Assembly (NCBI GenBank): GCA_030065855.1
Contig: JASJCT010000020.1
Coordinates: 1-50,787 of the forward strand
Direction of reading: 5' to 3'
Source: Myxococcota bacterium
Lineage (GTDB): Bacteria; Myxococcota_A; Polyangia; JAAYKL01
Length of the DNA stretch: 50,787 nucleotides
Shown here: positions 43,081-50,787 of the stretch, in pieces
How positions within the stretch are numbered: the first letter of the stretch is position 1
Layout of the letters: each line of letters opens with the position of its first letter
Program-made: the position numbers and the translations under genes
The notes under the pieces: model-generated
The model's database searches: none
What the model was told of the DNA's origin: nothing
What the model saw: only the letters and a program-made list of their open reading frames with translations

Positions 43081-44118
43081 ATGAAGAAAAAAGAAACATC
43101 CATCGTTCGCTCATCGGCTGCTGAATACTTGACCTTTGTCGCAGCCGGGGGTGGCGGCGAAACCAGTGTGGAGATGCGCTATGAGGACGAGAATATCTGG
43201 CTGACCCAGAAGATGATGGCAACCCTCTATGACGTCTCGGTTCCAGCCATCAACCAGCATCTGAAACGTATTTTCGACGACAAAGAGCTGGAGAAAAAAT
43301 CAGTTATTAAGAAATACTTAATAACTGCCACCGACGGCAAAAACTACAACACCCAGCACTATAACCTACAGGCCATCATCGCCGTGGGCTTTAAGATTGA
43401 AAACGAACGTGCCGTGCAGTTCCGCAAGTGGGCGAACCGGATTGTCAAGGACTACACGATTCAGGGTTGGACGATGGATGTGGAACGTCTCAAACACGGC
43501 GGCAACTTGACCGATGAGTTCTTTGAACGCCAACTTGAAAAGATCCGTGAAATTCGGCTTTCCGAGCGCAAGTTCTATCAAAAAGTCACGGACATTTACG
43601 CCACCTCGCTGGACTACGATCCCACCGCCGCAGCCACCAAACGCTTCTTCGCGGCTGTTCAAAACAAGATGCACTACGCGGTTCACGGGAATACGGCCGC
43701 CGAAATCATAGTGGATCGCGCGGATCACAAAAAAGAGAGCATGGGGCTGACCAGTTGGGAAGGAGCGCCCAACGGAAAAATCCACAAGTACGATGTCTCC
43801 ATTGCCAAGAATTATCTCTCCGAATTCGAGCTTGAGCAGATGCAACGGATCGTATCGGCCTATCTGGACATGGCGGAACTTCAGGCCATGCGCAAAATCC
43901 CCATGACCATGGAGGATTGGGAAAAGCGACTCAGCGGTTTCCTTAGGCTCTGGGACCGGGAAATCCTTCAAGATGCGGGCAAAGTGACAGCAGAACTGGC
44001 CAAGGCCCACGCCGAATCCGAATTCGAAAAATACCGCATCGTCCAGGATCGGCTCTTTGAAAGCGATTTCGACCGAATGCTCAAACAGTTGGAGGCCGGG
44101 AAGAAAGAAGAACAATGA
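43081..44118 (+). CDS. RhuM-family protein
   Basis: A 345-residue protein of the 'virulence RhuM' family: SVEMRYEDENIWLTQKMMATLYDVS, NQHLKRIFDDKELEKKSVIKKY, then the AVGFKIENERAVQFRKWANRIVKDYTIQGW segment all its members share, and a helical C-terminus. The N-terminal part is probably DNA-binding (BRO/KilA-like). The biochemical role is not established; members are frequent in genomic and defence islands. AGGTGA stands just upstream of the ATG. Its stop overlaps the DUF429-like gene (ATGA). Confidence 0.85.
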   Translation: MKKKETSIVRSSAAEYLTFVAAGGGGETSVEMRYEDENIWLTQKMMATLYDVSVPAINQHLKRIFDDKELEKKSVIKKYLITATDGKNYNTQHYNLQAIIAVGFKIENERAVQFRKWANRIVKDYTIQGWTMDVERLKHGGNLTDEFFERQLEKIREIRLSERKFYQKVTDIYATSLDYDPTAAATKRFFAAVQNKMHYAVHGNTAAEIIVDRADHKKESMGLTSWEGAPNGKIHKYDVSIAKNYLSEFELEQMQRIVSAYLDMAELQAMRKIPMTMEDWEKRLSGFLRLWDREILQDAGKVTAELAKAHAESEFEKYRIVQDRLFESDFDRMLKQLEAGKKEEQ

Positions 44119-44906
44119 CCCATTCTCCGGCCTTTGAACGCTACATAGGCATCGACTACTCGGGGGCGCAAACTCCTGAACAGAGTCTGAAAGGCCTGCG
44201 TGCATACATAGCCGACAGAGAGTCTGCACCAGTAGAAGTGCAACCACCACCGAGTCCCCGAAAATATTGGACGCGCAAGGGCCTCGCGCATTGGCTGGTG
44301 GAGGTTTTTCGAGAAGATGTTCCGACAATCGTCGGCATTGACCACTCGTTCTCTTTCCCAATACGCTATTTCGAAACCCACCACATCCTACCGGACTGGC
44401 AAACGTTTCTCGATGACTTCCAGGCCCACTGGCCTACCGACAGCGATCACACGTGCGTTGATTTCGTTCGAAACGGCAGTTGCGGCAATGGTGATGCCCG
44501 TTGGGGGCGTTCTCGCTGGAGACGATTCACAGAGGAGCGTGCCGGAGCAAAATCAGTTTTTCACTTCGACGTTCCCGGTTCGGTGGCCAAGTTGACCCAC
44601 GCCGGTCTACCCTGGTTGCGGTACCTGCGTCGGGAAGTCGGTGATCACATCCACTGCTGGCCGTTCGACGGCTGGGATGTTCCTCCGGGGCGCTCCGCTC
44701 TTGTTGAGGTCTACCCATCCCTGTGGAGCAAAAGCTACCCGCGGGAAGGCCGAACCCCAGACCAGCACGATGCTTATTCAGCTTCGGCATGGCTTCGAGA
44801 GACCGATCTGAGCGGGAAACTGCAGACGTACTTCCACCCCCAGCTCCATTTCCAGGAACGCGCCGTCGCAAAAGACGTTGAGGGCTGGATACTGGGGGTG
44901 ATGTAG
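44115..44906 (+). CDS. DUF429-like predicted RNase H-fold nuclease
   Basis: A 263-residue protein beginning YIGIDYSGAQTPEQSLKGL, the first acidic strand of an RNase H-type fold. A second GIDHSFSFP strand follows, and the later acidic residues lie in VEVYPSLWS and DQHDAYSASAWL. These are the conserved blocks of DUF429 (predicted nuclease) proteins. It is coupled to the RhuM gene by a 4-bp overlap, so the two products probably act together; function unknown. It is the last rightward gene before the terminators at about 45.15-45.21 kb. Confidence 0.7.
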   Translation: MTHSPAFERYIGIDYSGAQTPEQSLKGLRAYIADRESAPVEVQPPPSPRKYWTRKGLAHWLVEVFREDVPTIVGIDHSFSFPIRYFETHHILPDWQTFLDDFQAHWPTDSDHTCVDFVRNGSCGNGDARWGRSRWRRFTEERAGAKSVFHFDVPGSVAKLTHAGLPWLRYLRREVGDHIHCWPFDGWDVPPGRSALVEVYPSLWSKSYPREGRTPDQHDAYSASAWLRETDLSGKLQTYFHPQLHFQERAVAKDVEGWILGVM

Positions 44907-45142
44907 TGGCCTTGCTCAATCCTGGGATATCGCTGTCAACCAGAGATCACTTTTCACCCCAAAATCGGCGTTTTGAGTTAACCACTTGTCCCCGTTTCTG
45001 CCCCGCTCTCTGCACCTGAGAGCAGAGAATCGGCCCAGATTGAGAGAAAACCGGTGGTGGCGGTGATCTCAGGTTTTGAAATATTAGCGGTTCTGCGTGG
45101 AGGCGAACGCCGCAAAGCCTTTGAATTCTTTACTAAAAAGAC

Positions 45143-45175
45143 GAAAGCCCCGAAGAGGTTGTCTTCGAGGCTTTC
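45143..45175 (-). terminator. Intrinsic terminator, leftward transcripts
   Basis: A 14-bp stem with one mismatch (GAAAGCC.CGAAGA against TCTTCG.GGCTTTC) and a 5-base loop. On the minus strand it is followed by GTCTTTTTAG, a U-tract. It would end leftward transcription coming from the SEC-C operon and the gene fragment at 45410-45637. Confidence 0.65.
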
Positions 45176-45188
45176 TGTTAACTTAATC

Positions 45189-45213
45189 CGTGCTTCGGTT
45201 CGCACGATTTTTT
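45189..45213 (+). terminator. Intrinsic terminator, rightward transcripts
   Basis: CGTGC, loop TTCGGTTC, GCACG, then ATTTTTTG on the plus strand. The stem is short but the T-run is directly attached. It would end the RhuM/DUF429 transcript, so the two neighbouring operons are insulated from each other. Confidence 0.5.
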
Positions 45214-45409
45214 GTCAGCTCCCCAAAGTATTGATTTGACCAACCGAAATCAGGCTGAGAGTAAAATAATTTGAACCGATGCAACTGGGATTCTTATTTG
45301 TTTTCGGCAGGTTGGAAGGTTTGAGGAATTTTGACTTCTGCTACGGATCCCAAGTGGAAAACTCTCCATTTTCTTGGTTAACATGCGTATCAACAGAATT
45401 CGCATAGGT

Positions 45410-45637
45410 TCAATGACGTTCTTCTACACGGCATTGTGAGAGCAGTTGCTCAGCCTTTTCCTCCCCAAACTCTTTGACCATTTCGTCCCATAACGGCGAT
45501 TTGCGAATGTTCTTCTGATACACCTTGCTCGCCGCATCCAATTGTTCAAGAGTAGGAGCGTGGTGGCTTGGAGTGTCATATAGCGGGTGAACGGATCCAG
45601 CAAATTGCGGCAGAGTGGATCTATACTTAAAAGTAGA
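45410..45637 (-). pseudogene. C-terminal gene fragment without a start
   Basis: A 75-codon frame on the minus strand runs from a TAG at 45638-45640 to a TGA at 45410-45412, with no start codon and protein-like composition: SHHAPTLEQLDAASKVYQKN and SPLWDEMVKEFGEEKAEQLL look like real helices. Its 5' side abuts the hairpin element at 45643-45712, which seems to have cut or replaced the rest of the gene. I do not recognise the family. It may be the tail of a gene that once continued to the right. Confidence 0.5.
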
Positions 45638-45642
45638 CTAAA

Positions 45643-45712
45643 GCATTCTTCTTTTCACAAACAACCTCCTCACCCTGTGATTGCGGGGGTTTGTTTGTGA
45701 AAAGAAGAATGC
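45643..45712. repeat. 70-bp hairpin element, copy A
   Basis: Perfect 22-bp inverted arms (45643-45664, starting GCATTCTTCTTTTCAC, and 45691-45712) flank a 26-bp centre that contains a second, imperfect CCTCC/GGGGG dyad. A similar sequence, in the same orientation, starts at 50728. Both copies are preceded by TAAA or CTAAA and both abut a truncated gene. Confidence 0.85.
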
Positions 45713-45778
45713 GTACTCCCAATAGTTAACCTTAAGGTACGGATCCGAGGGCCGCTTTTGGGGTGATCCATTAGGGCG

Positions 45779-46234
45779 CTATATGACACTTGGAGCCACA
45801 AAATGTACTCCATCATCATCCATCCAGGACGCGGTTGACTCTGATTTGGAATCGACAATATTGAAGTCATCCACCGTCACGTAGCCGCGTTCTCTTAGAA
45901 ATATGGCAACAGCCTCATCGCCGCCGGTCGATTTCTTCGTGGAAAAAGCTGCGGTCAAATCCTCGGTGGCAATTGCATTGGCGCGGTCTGGACTATCAAG
46001 CACGGTGTCAGGTTTCACCACAACGAAGTGATATTCCGAGGAGTCATCTCCATCCCGAAGACACGCGATGGATGGCATGCAACGTTCAGGGTGGCCATAG
46101 CTCCCGGGTTCAAAACGGAATCTACCTTGTGGTGTAGTTTGCCGTTGCTGCGAGCGATTCTCCAGACAGCATTTCTTGTATTTCTTGCCGCTTCCGCAGG
46201 GGCAAGGATCGTTGCGGCGAATTTTTGGACTCAT
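45779..46234 (-). CDS. SEC-C motif protein (short)
   Basis: A 151-residue protein. The N-terminus holds the SEC-C zinc motif [16 protein letters not shown] (about residues 9-23), as found at the end of SecA and in many small adaptor-like proteins. The remaining 125 residues form an unknown domain ([41 protein letters not shown]). GAGGT lies 10 bases before the ATG. It is the last gene of a four-gene minus-strand operon, 7 bp after the 630-residue gene. Confidence 0.78.
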   Translation of the reverse strand: MSPKIRRNDPCPCGSGKKYKKCCLENRSQQRQTTPQGRFRFEPGSYGHPERCMPSIACLRDGDDSSEYHFVVVKPDTVLDSPDRANAIATEDLTAAFSTKKSTGGDEAVAIFLRERGYVTVDDFNIVDSKSESTASWMDDDGVHFVAPSVI

Positions 46235-46241
46235 GGTTTAC

Positions 46242-48134
46242 TTACCTCTTTCCTGGAACAGGCAACCCCTGCTTCGAAACGGCTTTCCAGAGGTTTATCC
46301 GACGCCGATGGATCTCCCTCCACTCTTTGACCATTCGGTCATATTCAGGGTGATTCAGCTCGAAGAGTGCCTTTAACCACTCCGCATGGTGATCGTATCT
46401 CGAATTACGGGCGCCGGCCGGATCCGGTACGAGATGGACAATGCCCTTTTTCCACACCGCCATGATATCGGAAAACAGAGCCGACCCATCAAGTCGTTTG
46501 AGCCACCTCTTCATAGACTTATCGAGTAAATCACTTTCACTGTATCGGGATGAGAGAATTTGATATAAGGCGGGAGAGATTTTTCGGATAGCCGAGCTGC
46601 GATTCAACTCCCAAGTCAACTTCTCAAGATAATAACGCAAGTGCTTCATGTTTTCGGAAGGGTGACTGGCCTGCTTGAGCCATTCTCGCATGGATTTGTG
46701 AAAGCGCCTCGAGTTACGCCTCTTTGCCCTCGCTTCGTCTATGAGGATCGGAATCCAACTCCCCTCGATGCCCCAGTCTTTGTCGACGGTGTATTTTTCG
46801 GCTTGCTCTGCGGTTAAGTTTTTCCATTGCTCATAGAATCTGTCTACGAGCGCTTCGAATCCGGCTGATGAACTCTTGTCAAACTTTGAAAGAACCGTAT
46901 CCCAATCCTTCCATTTGGCCACCATGACGGCTTGAAGGCTAAGAGCCGCTTGAAGCTCTTTTCTACCCAGACCTCCCGCAGTTTTCGACCAGAGGTTGAA
47001 GAATCGAACAAGAGTCTCTTCAGAGCTGTAAAAAAAATAATGCTGCCGATGACAGATGAGCAGATCTCTTGTCGGCTCCCACAGTTCGTCATCCAACAAT
47101 CCCTTACGGGCCTCCTCGGCAATGGCGGAGGCTTCCTCAAAGGCACCTTTTTTAATAAGACCCTCCAAAACCGGGAGTGCTAGTTTCCAGTCTTTTTGGA
47201 TATTTTCTCGGCAAATTTCACTATGCCGCGATTTCGACCATCGCTTCAACAATTCTTTGTGCAACATAAACCATCCGGAACGCACATTGCCCAATACCGC
47301 CTTCCATTCAGGTGCGGTTCGGTTTTCTTCGATACCGGCTAAAATATCCCTTTGGCAATCTTCGTCCAGGGCCAGTACGAAACCGACCACGGCATCTTCA
47401 TCCAAATATATTTTGTCATTCGAGGACTCGAGCTCCCGAACGTCTTCGATAAACTCAAAAGATGCTTCTGTTATCTGATTTGTGCGAGCCTTTAGCCAAG
47501 CCCATTCCAGGAGGCACCCGGTCACCTCGGCTCCGAACAAATAACCATCGTCCCAACACTCCATCCATTCGGGCAAACCTGAGCCGACCTCTTCTACGCT
47601 CTTTTCAGCTAGTTCAAAAAAGTCGAATTCCGAATCGACATTTTCTTTGACCACCCGGTGAATCATGGATCTCATTCTGGCAGCTATTTTCTTCAGATCC
47701 TCGGCTAAGGCTGATGTATCGAGATAGGGAGCATCCCAATGGTTTTCCTGATAGACATACTTTCCTTCTTCGTCTCCCGATTCCATCAGACAATCCCACC
47801 AATCGCTAATGGCCCGGTCCCATTCTTGTCGTATCTTGCCCAGACCCGGCGTTGGTTTGGATTTTGATACGCCCTTTTTGTACGAGGCCATCACTTGTCG
47901 CAATGTCTTTCCGGTATCGAGATGCAGATGCTGTATCAACCGGTCGAAACCCTTCTTGTCGAGGGACAAGAGAGCGCCCGCAAACACCTGACGGATTTCC
48001 TCTTCTGACAAACTGCTTCGCAACAGATCTAGGAGTTTGGACTCCTTTTTCGAAATTTTCTTTTTACCTGGCATCTTGTTCACTTTTGCGCCCGATAGAT
48101 GCTCCATACACAGAAGACCCGCGATGGCAGCCAT
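46242..48134 (-). CDS. Large helical protein of unknown function
   Basis: A 630-residue protein that I do not recognise. It is almost entirely predicted helical, with many Trp, Glu and Lys and repeated helix-turn units (for example LEGLIKKGAFEEASAIAEEARKGLL), as in alpha-solenoids. The first 45 residues are basic (KMPGKKKISKKESKLLDLLRS). No enzyme motif, zinc motif or membrane segment is visible. The ATG at 48134 has only a weak GGAA upstream, and the ATG at 48074 (MPGKKK) is an equally reasonable start. It lies between two small genes of the SEC-C operon (19- and 7-bp gaps), so its product may be a scaffold for them. Confidence 0.6.
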   Translation of the reverse strand: MAAIAGLLCMEHLSGAKVNKMPGKKKISKKESKLLDLLRSSLSEEEIRQVFAGALLSLDKKGFDRLIQHLHLDTGKTLRQVMASYKKGVSKSKPTPGLGKIRQEWDRAISDWWDCLMESGDEEGKYVYQENHWDAPYLDTSALAEDLKKIAARMRSMIHRVVKENVDSEFDFFELAEKSVEEVGSGLPEWMECWDDGYLFGAEVTGCLLEWAWLKARTNQITEASFEFIEDVRELESSNDKIYLDEDAVVGFVLALDEDCQRDILAGIEENRTAPEWKAVLGNVRSGWFMLHKELLKRWSKSRHSEICRENIQKDWKLALPVLEGLIKKGAFEEASAIAEEARKGLLDDELWEPTRDLLICHRQHYFFYSSEETLVRFFNLWSKTAGGLGRKELQAALSLQAVMVAKWKDWDTVLSKFDKSSSAGFEALVDRFYEQWKNLTAEQAEKYTVDKDWGIEGSWIPILIDEARAKRRNSRRFHKSMREWLKQASHPSENMKHLRYYLEKLTWELNRSSAIRKISPALYQILSSRYSESDLLDKSMKRWLKRLDGSALFSDIMAVWKKGIVHLVPDPAGARNSRYDHHAEWLKALFELNHPEYDRMVKEWREIHRRRINLWKAVSKQGLPVPGKR

Positions 48135-48153
48135 GTGGAAATGATTCCAGCAG

Positions 48154-48609
48154 CTAAAAATTCACATGCCACACAGAATAATCGTGGAGTAGCATGTAGT
48201 TATCAGATTCTTGATCAACAGCTTCAAGACCATCCAGCTCCAGTCTAAATATCTTTTCGTCACTGATGCGTTTCACCGTCACGTAAATCTGCTCTTCCGG
48301 TTCGCCCTCTATTTCCAACAACTCAAAAGTGTCTGTATACGAGGGCCTGGTTTTCTTGAGCTCTTCGTACTCCTCTGGATCCCCATACCCGAAAACATAT
48401 CGCTCCTCCCAAGGGAAGTCCTCGATACCGGTCAGGAGACAGGGCCTGCATATGTTCTCTTTCAGATATTGCCGATAACTTGCCACTGTTTGCGGCGATT
48501 TCCATATTTCGTCGGATTTACCGCCTTTCAAGATCTGCCTGATGCGCTTTTCCTGTTCATCAAAATCCCATGTTTTTCTGTTTCGGCTTCCCGTCTTCTC
48601 AATCACCAA
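48154..48609 (-). CDS. Small acidic protein of unknown function
   Basis: A 151-residue protein with no recognised family. It contains ENICRPCLLTGIEDFPWEERYVFG, where CRPC could be half of a metal site, then a beta-rich C-terminus (EEQIYVTVKRISDEKIFRLELDGLEAVD). The start is TTG at 48609 or GTG at 48606; both sit at good distance from a strong GAGGAGG. The spacings (33 bp after the 499-residue gene, 19 bp before the 630-residue gene) place it firmly inside the operon. Confidence 0.6.
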   Translation of the reverse strand: MVIEKTGSRNRKTWDFDEQEKRIRQILKGGKSDEIWKSPQTVASYRQYLKENICRPCLLTGIEDFPWEERYVFGYGDPEEYEELKKTRPSYTDTFELLEIEGEPEEQIYVTVKRISDEKIFRLELDGLEAVDQESDNYMLLHDYSVWHVNF

Positions 48610-48642
48610 TACGAGCCTCCTCTGTTATTGAACTCCTTGGCG

Positions 48643-50142
48643 CTACGCCTGGTTTTCTTTGCCCAAACAGCATTTCTTATACTTGACCCCAGAACCGCAT
48701 GGACAAGGAGCGTTTCTGCCGACGGATTTGGATGTTTTGGCAGCGGGTGTCTTCCACATTTCGGTCTCTCGTTCGAGGATGACCTGTGTCCACTTCCGAT
48801 CCCATGGCGGTGTTAGGAGATCGACCAGCAATTTGGGAGGATAGATATCCTCGGCCTCAAGGTCCACAAGCGTGGGTAAAGCCATCACCAATGAAGCGAG
48901 TCCTCGCGAATTGTTCATGAATTCGCTTGCCAAGCTCAATGTGTTGGACACTGCAAGTCGTGGTGGGATGTTTTCAGGTTTTTCAAAAACGTATGGCGAT
49001 GGATCTGGCAGCAGGTTCAGATGTTCGAAAAGACCCTCCTGCATCTGCGGAAGGCAAAACTGTTCCAACGCGTGTTCCGCGTCCGTAAGGACAAACACCA
49101 GTCTCTTAAAGAACTCTTCCTCCAAATATTTTACGATCCAGCCAGTTACTGGGGGGATGTACTTGTAAATTTTTCGGTGCAACCGCTTGAGCATTCGCGC
49201 CCTCGTATCCACATCGGTCCCCCGCTTCATCATGGACATGGTGGTTCCGAAAAGGCCGAGAAGCCATTCCATCTCCGATTGTGGCTGCCAGAGCGCCTGT
49301 TCATACTTTTGCCGAAGCTTCCCCTCTAAACGCCCTAGAAGCCAGATCACCCTGAATGCGTGGTGAAATGTGTTCATCCACATCGCAGCATTGAGTGCAT
49401 TCCACAAGGCGTCCAGGTCCTCGGAAGACTCGAGAATGGGCTCGATCCCACGAGTTCCGTTCATACCGAAGAGCACTATATTGTGGGACACACGGAACAT
49501 TTCGTTCCAAAACAGCTTGGCCGTGTTGTCGTCAATTTTCCTTTTCGCGTGTTTACGGGATAGGATCTGTGAAGCAAAGGTAACACGCTTGCTTCCTTCG
49601 AAGATCTCCGCAAAAATCTCATAAACAAGTAACGGTTGAAGCGGCGCAATGAGGCTCAAGTCCTCCCGCGTGTATGAGAGCCCAGATGCCTCTATGCGCT
49701 TTAGGCTGGCGTCTAAAAGGTTCTCGGACTTCAGTTGCTTTGCGTGATCGATCCCTTCTTCTATCTGTCCCCAACGATCAAGAAGAGCCAATAGGCGATC
49801 GTGGGCAACGAAATAGAGCCCATCGATCCCCATCCCTTCTCCCAGACACGTGACGAACTTACCATCCCGCTCGGCAACGACATAGGGTCCCCTGTCCTCA
49901 GGCAGTAGCGATATCGCGACGCGAGACACATTTTCAGGAACTTTGATCCAACTGAGCACGAAACGCAGCGCATTGGGTTTGTGATACAAATTCAGCGCTA
50001 GCCGACTTGCTCCCTCGTCGGCACGTTTCAGTCGCTCAAGAAAGTGGACGGCATGTCCCTGGGAGTCTCCAGTACCACCAAGCTGGGTAATGTGCTCATC
50101 AAGTCTATTGGGGCGATTGAACATCAAGTAGCGATGACACAT
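48643..50142 (-). CDS. Large protein with a C-terminal SEC-C zinc motif
   Basis: A 499-residue protein. The last ~25 residues carry NAPCPCGSGVKYKKCC (Cys pairs at about 479-491), the SEC-C zinc motif. The preceding 470 residues are largely helical with Trp-rich stretches (LWNALNAAMWMNTFHHAFRVIWLLGRL) and match no domain I know. There is no clear Shine-Dalgarno before the ATG at 50142; the ATG at 50124 is an alternative. It is the first gene of the operon and divergent from the small gene at 50369, with the promoter in the 226-bp gap 50143-50368. Two SEC-C proteins in one operon with two unassigned partners is unusual. Confidence 0.72.
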   Translation of the reverse strand: MCHRYLMFNRPNRLDEHITQLGGTGDSQGHAVHFLERLKRADEGASRLALNLYHKPNALRFVLSWIKVPENVSRVAISLLPEDRGPYVVAERDGKFVTCLGEGMGIDGLYFVAHDRLLALLDRWGQIEEGIDHAKQLKSENLLDASLKRIEASGLSYTREDLSLIAPLQPLLVYEIFAEIFEGSKRVTFASQILSRKHAKRKIDDNTAKLFWNEMFRVSHNIVLFGMNGTRGIEPILESSEDLDALWNALNAAMWMNTFHHAFRVIWLLGRLEGKLRQKYEQALWQPQSEMEWLLGLFGTTMSMMKRGTDVDTRARMLKRLHRKIYKYIPPVTGWIVKYLEEEFFKRLVFVLTDAEHALEQFCLPQMQEGLFEHLNLLPDPSPYVFEKPENIPPRLAVSNTLSLASEFMNNSRGLASLVMALPTLVDLEAEDIYPPKLLVDLLTPPWDRKWTQVILERETEMWKTPAAKTSKSVGRNAPCPCGSGVKYKKCCLGKENQA

Positions 50143-50368
50143 CTACTAGGAGTTCGTCAATCAGGACTGCGACGTCGAAGGTGTTGAATCGAATTTCTGG
50201 AAGCAATTTTTCGTTGGGAATCAATTTTCTCGCGTCCCCTCCTGGCAGTAAGGATGCTTTGTATCAGTGAGAAACGACGAGATTACGGAGCGCCGAGTCC
50301 CAGTTCGATGAACAGGACTGCGTTCTACGGGTAACTAGTCGAAAATTAAGAAAAAAAGGAGCTTGTAG

Positions 50369-50560
50369 ATGACAGAATCAAAGAAAAAGGGAACAAGGCG
50401 GTCGGCCAAACCGAAACTGAAGGTAGAAGGCATTCTTCGAATGCCGGAAGATATCCTGCCGTGGGAGTTCGATCTGCTCGGCCCCATGTTGGGGGCAATT
50501 CAAGATGCAGGCGTCCGCCACGTCCATTCGAAAACTGGGGTAATGAATAATGGCCAGTAA
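50369..50560 (+). CDS. Small recombinase-leader protein of unknown function
   Basis: A 63-residue protein with a very basic N-terminus (SKKKGTRRSAKPKLK) and a C-terminal PEDILPWEFDLLGPMLGAI helix. A good AAGGAG lies 7 bases before the ATG. It overlaps the start of the serine recombinase fragment by 11 bp, so it was the first gene of that recombinase operon. I do not recognise the family; it may be a recombination-directionality or DNA-binding accessory factor. Confidence 0.65.
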   Translation: MTESKKKGTRRSAKPKLKVEGILRMPEDILPWEFDLLGPMLGAIQDAGVRHVHSKTGVMNNGQ

Positions 50561-50726
50561 CCGCAACGTCTGGGTGAGCTACCTGCGGGTCAGCACATCC
50601 GAACAGGCGGAAAAAGATCTGTCCATACCGGCGCAGCGAGAATCTGTGGCGGCATATGTGTCACGTGGCGGGCGTACTGATCGCACTAGTGGCGGCAGAA
50701 CTGATCATTACAATAGAATAAAGTAA
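50550..50726 (+). pseudogene. 3'-truncated large serine recombinase (N-terminal ~40 residues only)
   Basis: The frame starts MASNRNVWVSYLRVSTSEQA and continues EKDLSIPAQRESVAAYVSRG, the first strand of the resolvase domain with the catalytic Ser of the YLRVST motif. After about residue 41 the resemblance stops (TDRTSGGRTDHYNRIK) and a TAA follows at 50724-50726, two bases before hairpin copy B. The rest of the catalytic domain and all DNA-binding domains are gone, so it is inactive. It has the N-terminus that the remnant at 37021-38097 lacks, but about 140 residues between the two pieces are in neither. Confidence 0.82.
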
Positions 50727-50727
50727 A

Positions 50728-50787
50728 GCATTCCTCGTTTCGCGAACAACCTCCTCACTCTGCGTGATCATGGAGGATTGTTTGTGA
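50728..50787. repeat. Hairpin element, copy B (cut by window end)
   Basis: Starts GCATTCCTCGTTTCGCGAAC and runs AACAACCTCCTCACTCTGCGTG, then GGAGGATTGTTTGTGA at the window edge. It aligns along its length with copy A at 45643 (same order and orientation, with substitutions). The right arm is incomplete, so the stem cannot be scored fully. Confidence 0.7.

Larger units (their letters stand above)
44907..45409. other. Gap with two opposed terminators, no gene seen
   Basis: About 500 bp without a convincing gene. Short open frames on both strands around 44978-45239 have no ribosome binding site and no family resemblance. The two hairpins listed separately lie near its middle. A stretch around 45000-45140 has a Gly/Arg-coding look on both strands and could be debris of a mobile element. 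Confidence 0.5.

Noticed and set aside
43366..44361. Minus-strand 331-codon frame
   Set aside because: It is antisense to the RhuM-like gene, which has clear family blocks; the minus product has none.
44978..45239. Short overlapping open frames on both strands
   Set aside because: No start signals, they run through the terminators, and neither product resembles a protein family.
45643..45712. Integron attC site
   Set aside because: The hairpin is a near-perfect palindrome without the RYYYAAC/GTTRRRY cores, and no integron integrase is in the window.

Overview
The window looks like a chromosomal segment of a Gram-negative bacterium. It holds many lipoprotein signal peptides, an outer-membrane barrel, and several lipoproteins whose lipidated cysteine is followed by long Asp/Ser/Thr/Gly linkers ('SDSDGDTD' style). 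I associate that linker style and the large Cys-rich secreted protein with Myxococcota/Bradymonadota-like (former deltaproteobacterial) lineages. This is inference from composition and gene style only; no rRNA or marker gene is present.

Left part (about 0.2-28.4 kb): a catabolic locus that fits chitin/chitosan utilisation. Its parts are an AraC-type regulator; a GH9 lipoprotein overlapping a GH2 enzyme with the exo-glucosaminidase-type Ser-Asp pair; a GH8 (chitosanase/endoglucanase) lipoprotein; two small lipoproteins with a carbohydrate-binding-like module; an outer-membrane barrel; a five-gene peptide-type ABC importer (SBP, two permeases, two ATPases) of the kind used for chitobiose in vibrios; a GPH-type sugar symporter; three polysaccharide deacetylases (CE4), one carrying the same binding-like module; and a 3D-domain lipoprotein. 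Next to the regulator, a two-SIS-domain isomerase/deaminase and a PPi-dependent phosphofructokinase form an operon that could take glucosamine-6-phosphate to fructose-1,6-bisphosphate. A proposed flow is: deacetylate chitin oligomers outside the cell, cut with GH8, trim with GH9/GH2, import through the ABC system, then feed glycolysis. A pentaheme cytochrome c ends this part.

Middle (28.4-37.0 kb): a response regulator/histidine kinase pair (ATGA overlap) is divergent from a gene for a 1,726-residue Cys-rich secreted lipoprotein. The 140-bp gap between them holds three tandem 11-bp repeats that look like an OmpR/PhoB-type operator.

Right part (37.0-50.8 kb): an accessory, partly decayed island. 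It holds a 5'-truncated large serine recombinase with its companion HTH gene; an excisionase-like HTH gene; an in-frame chimera of a SNF2-helicase N-terminus and a DUF262/DUF1524-type HNH C-terminus; a DUF499-type ATPase (defence-associated); a RhuM-like gene; and a DUF429-like gene. After two terminators comes a minus-strand four-gene operon with two SEC-C zinc-motif proteins and two proteins I cannot assign. The end of the window carries the 5' end of another truncated serine recombinase. Two similar hairpin elements (45.64 and 50.73 kb, same orientation) bracket the SEC-C operon.

Repeats: a 166-bp element with inverted ends at 28.43 kb has an internally deleted, inverted copy at 2.6 kb, and REP-like hairpins lie in other gaps. 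I saw no rRNA, tRNA or CRISPR array.
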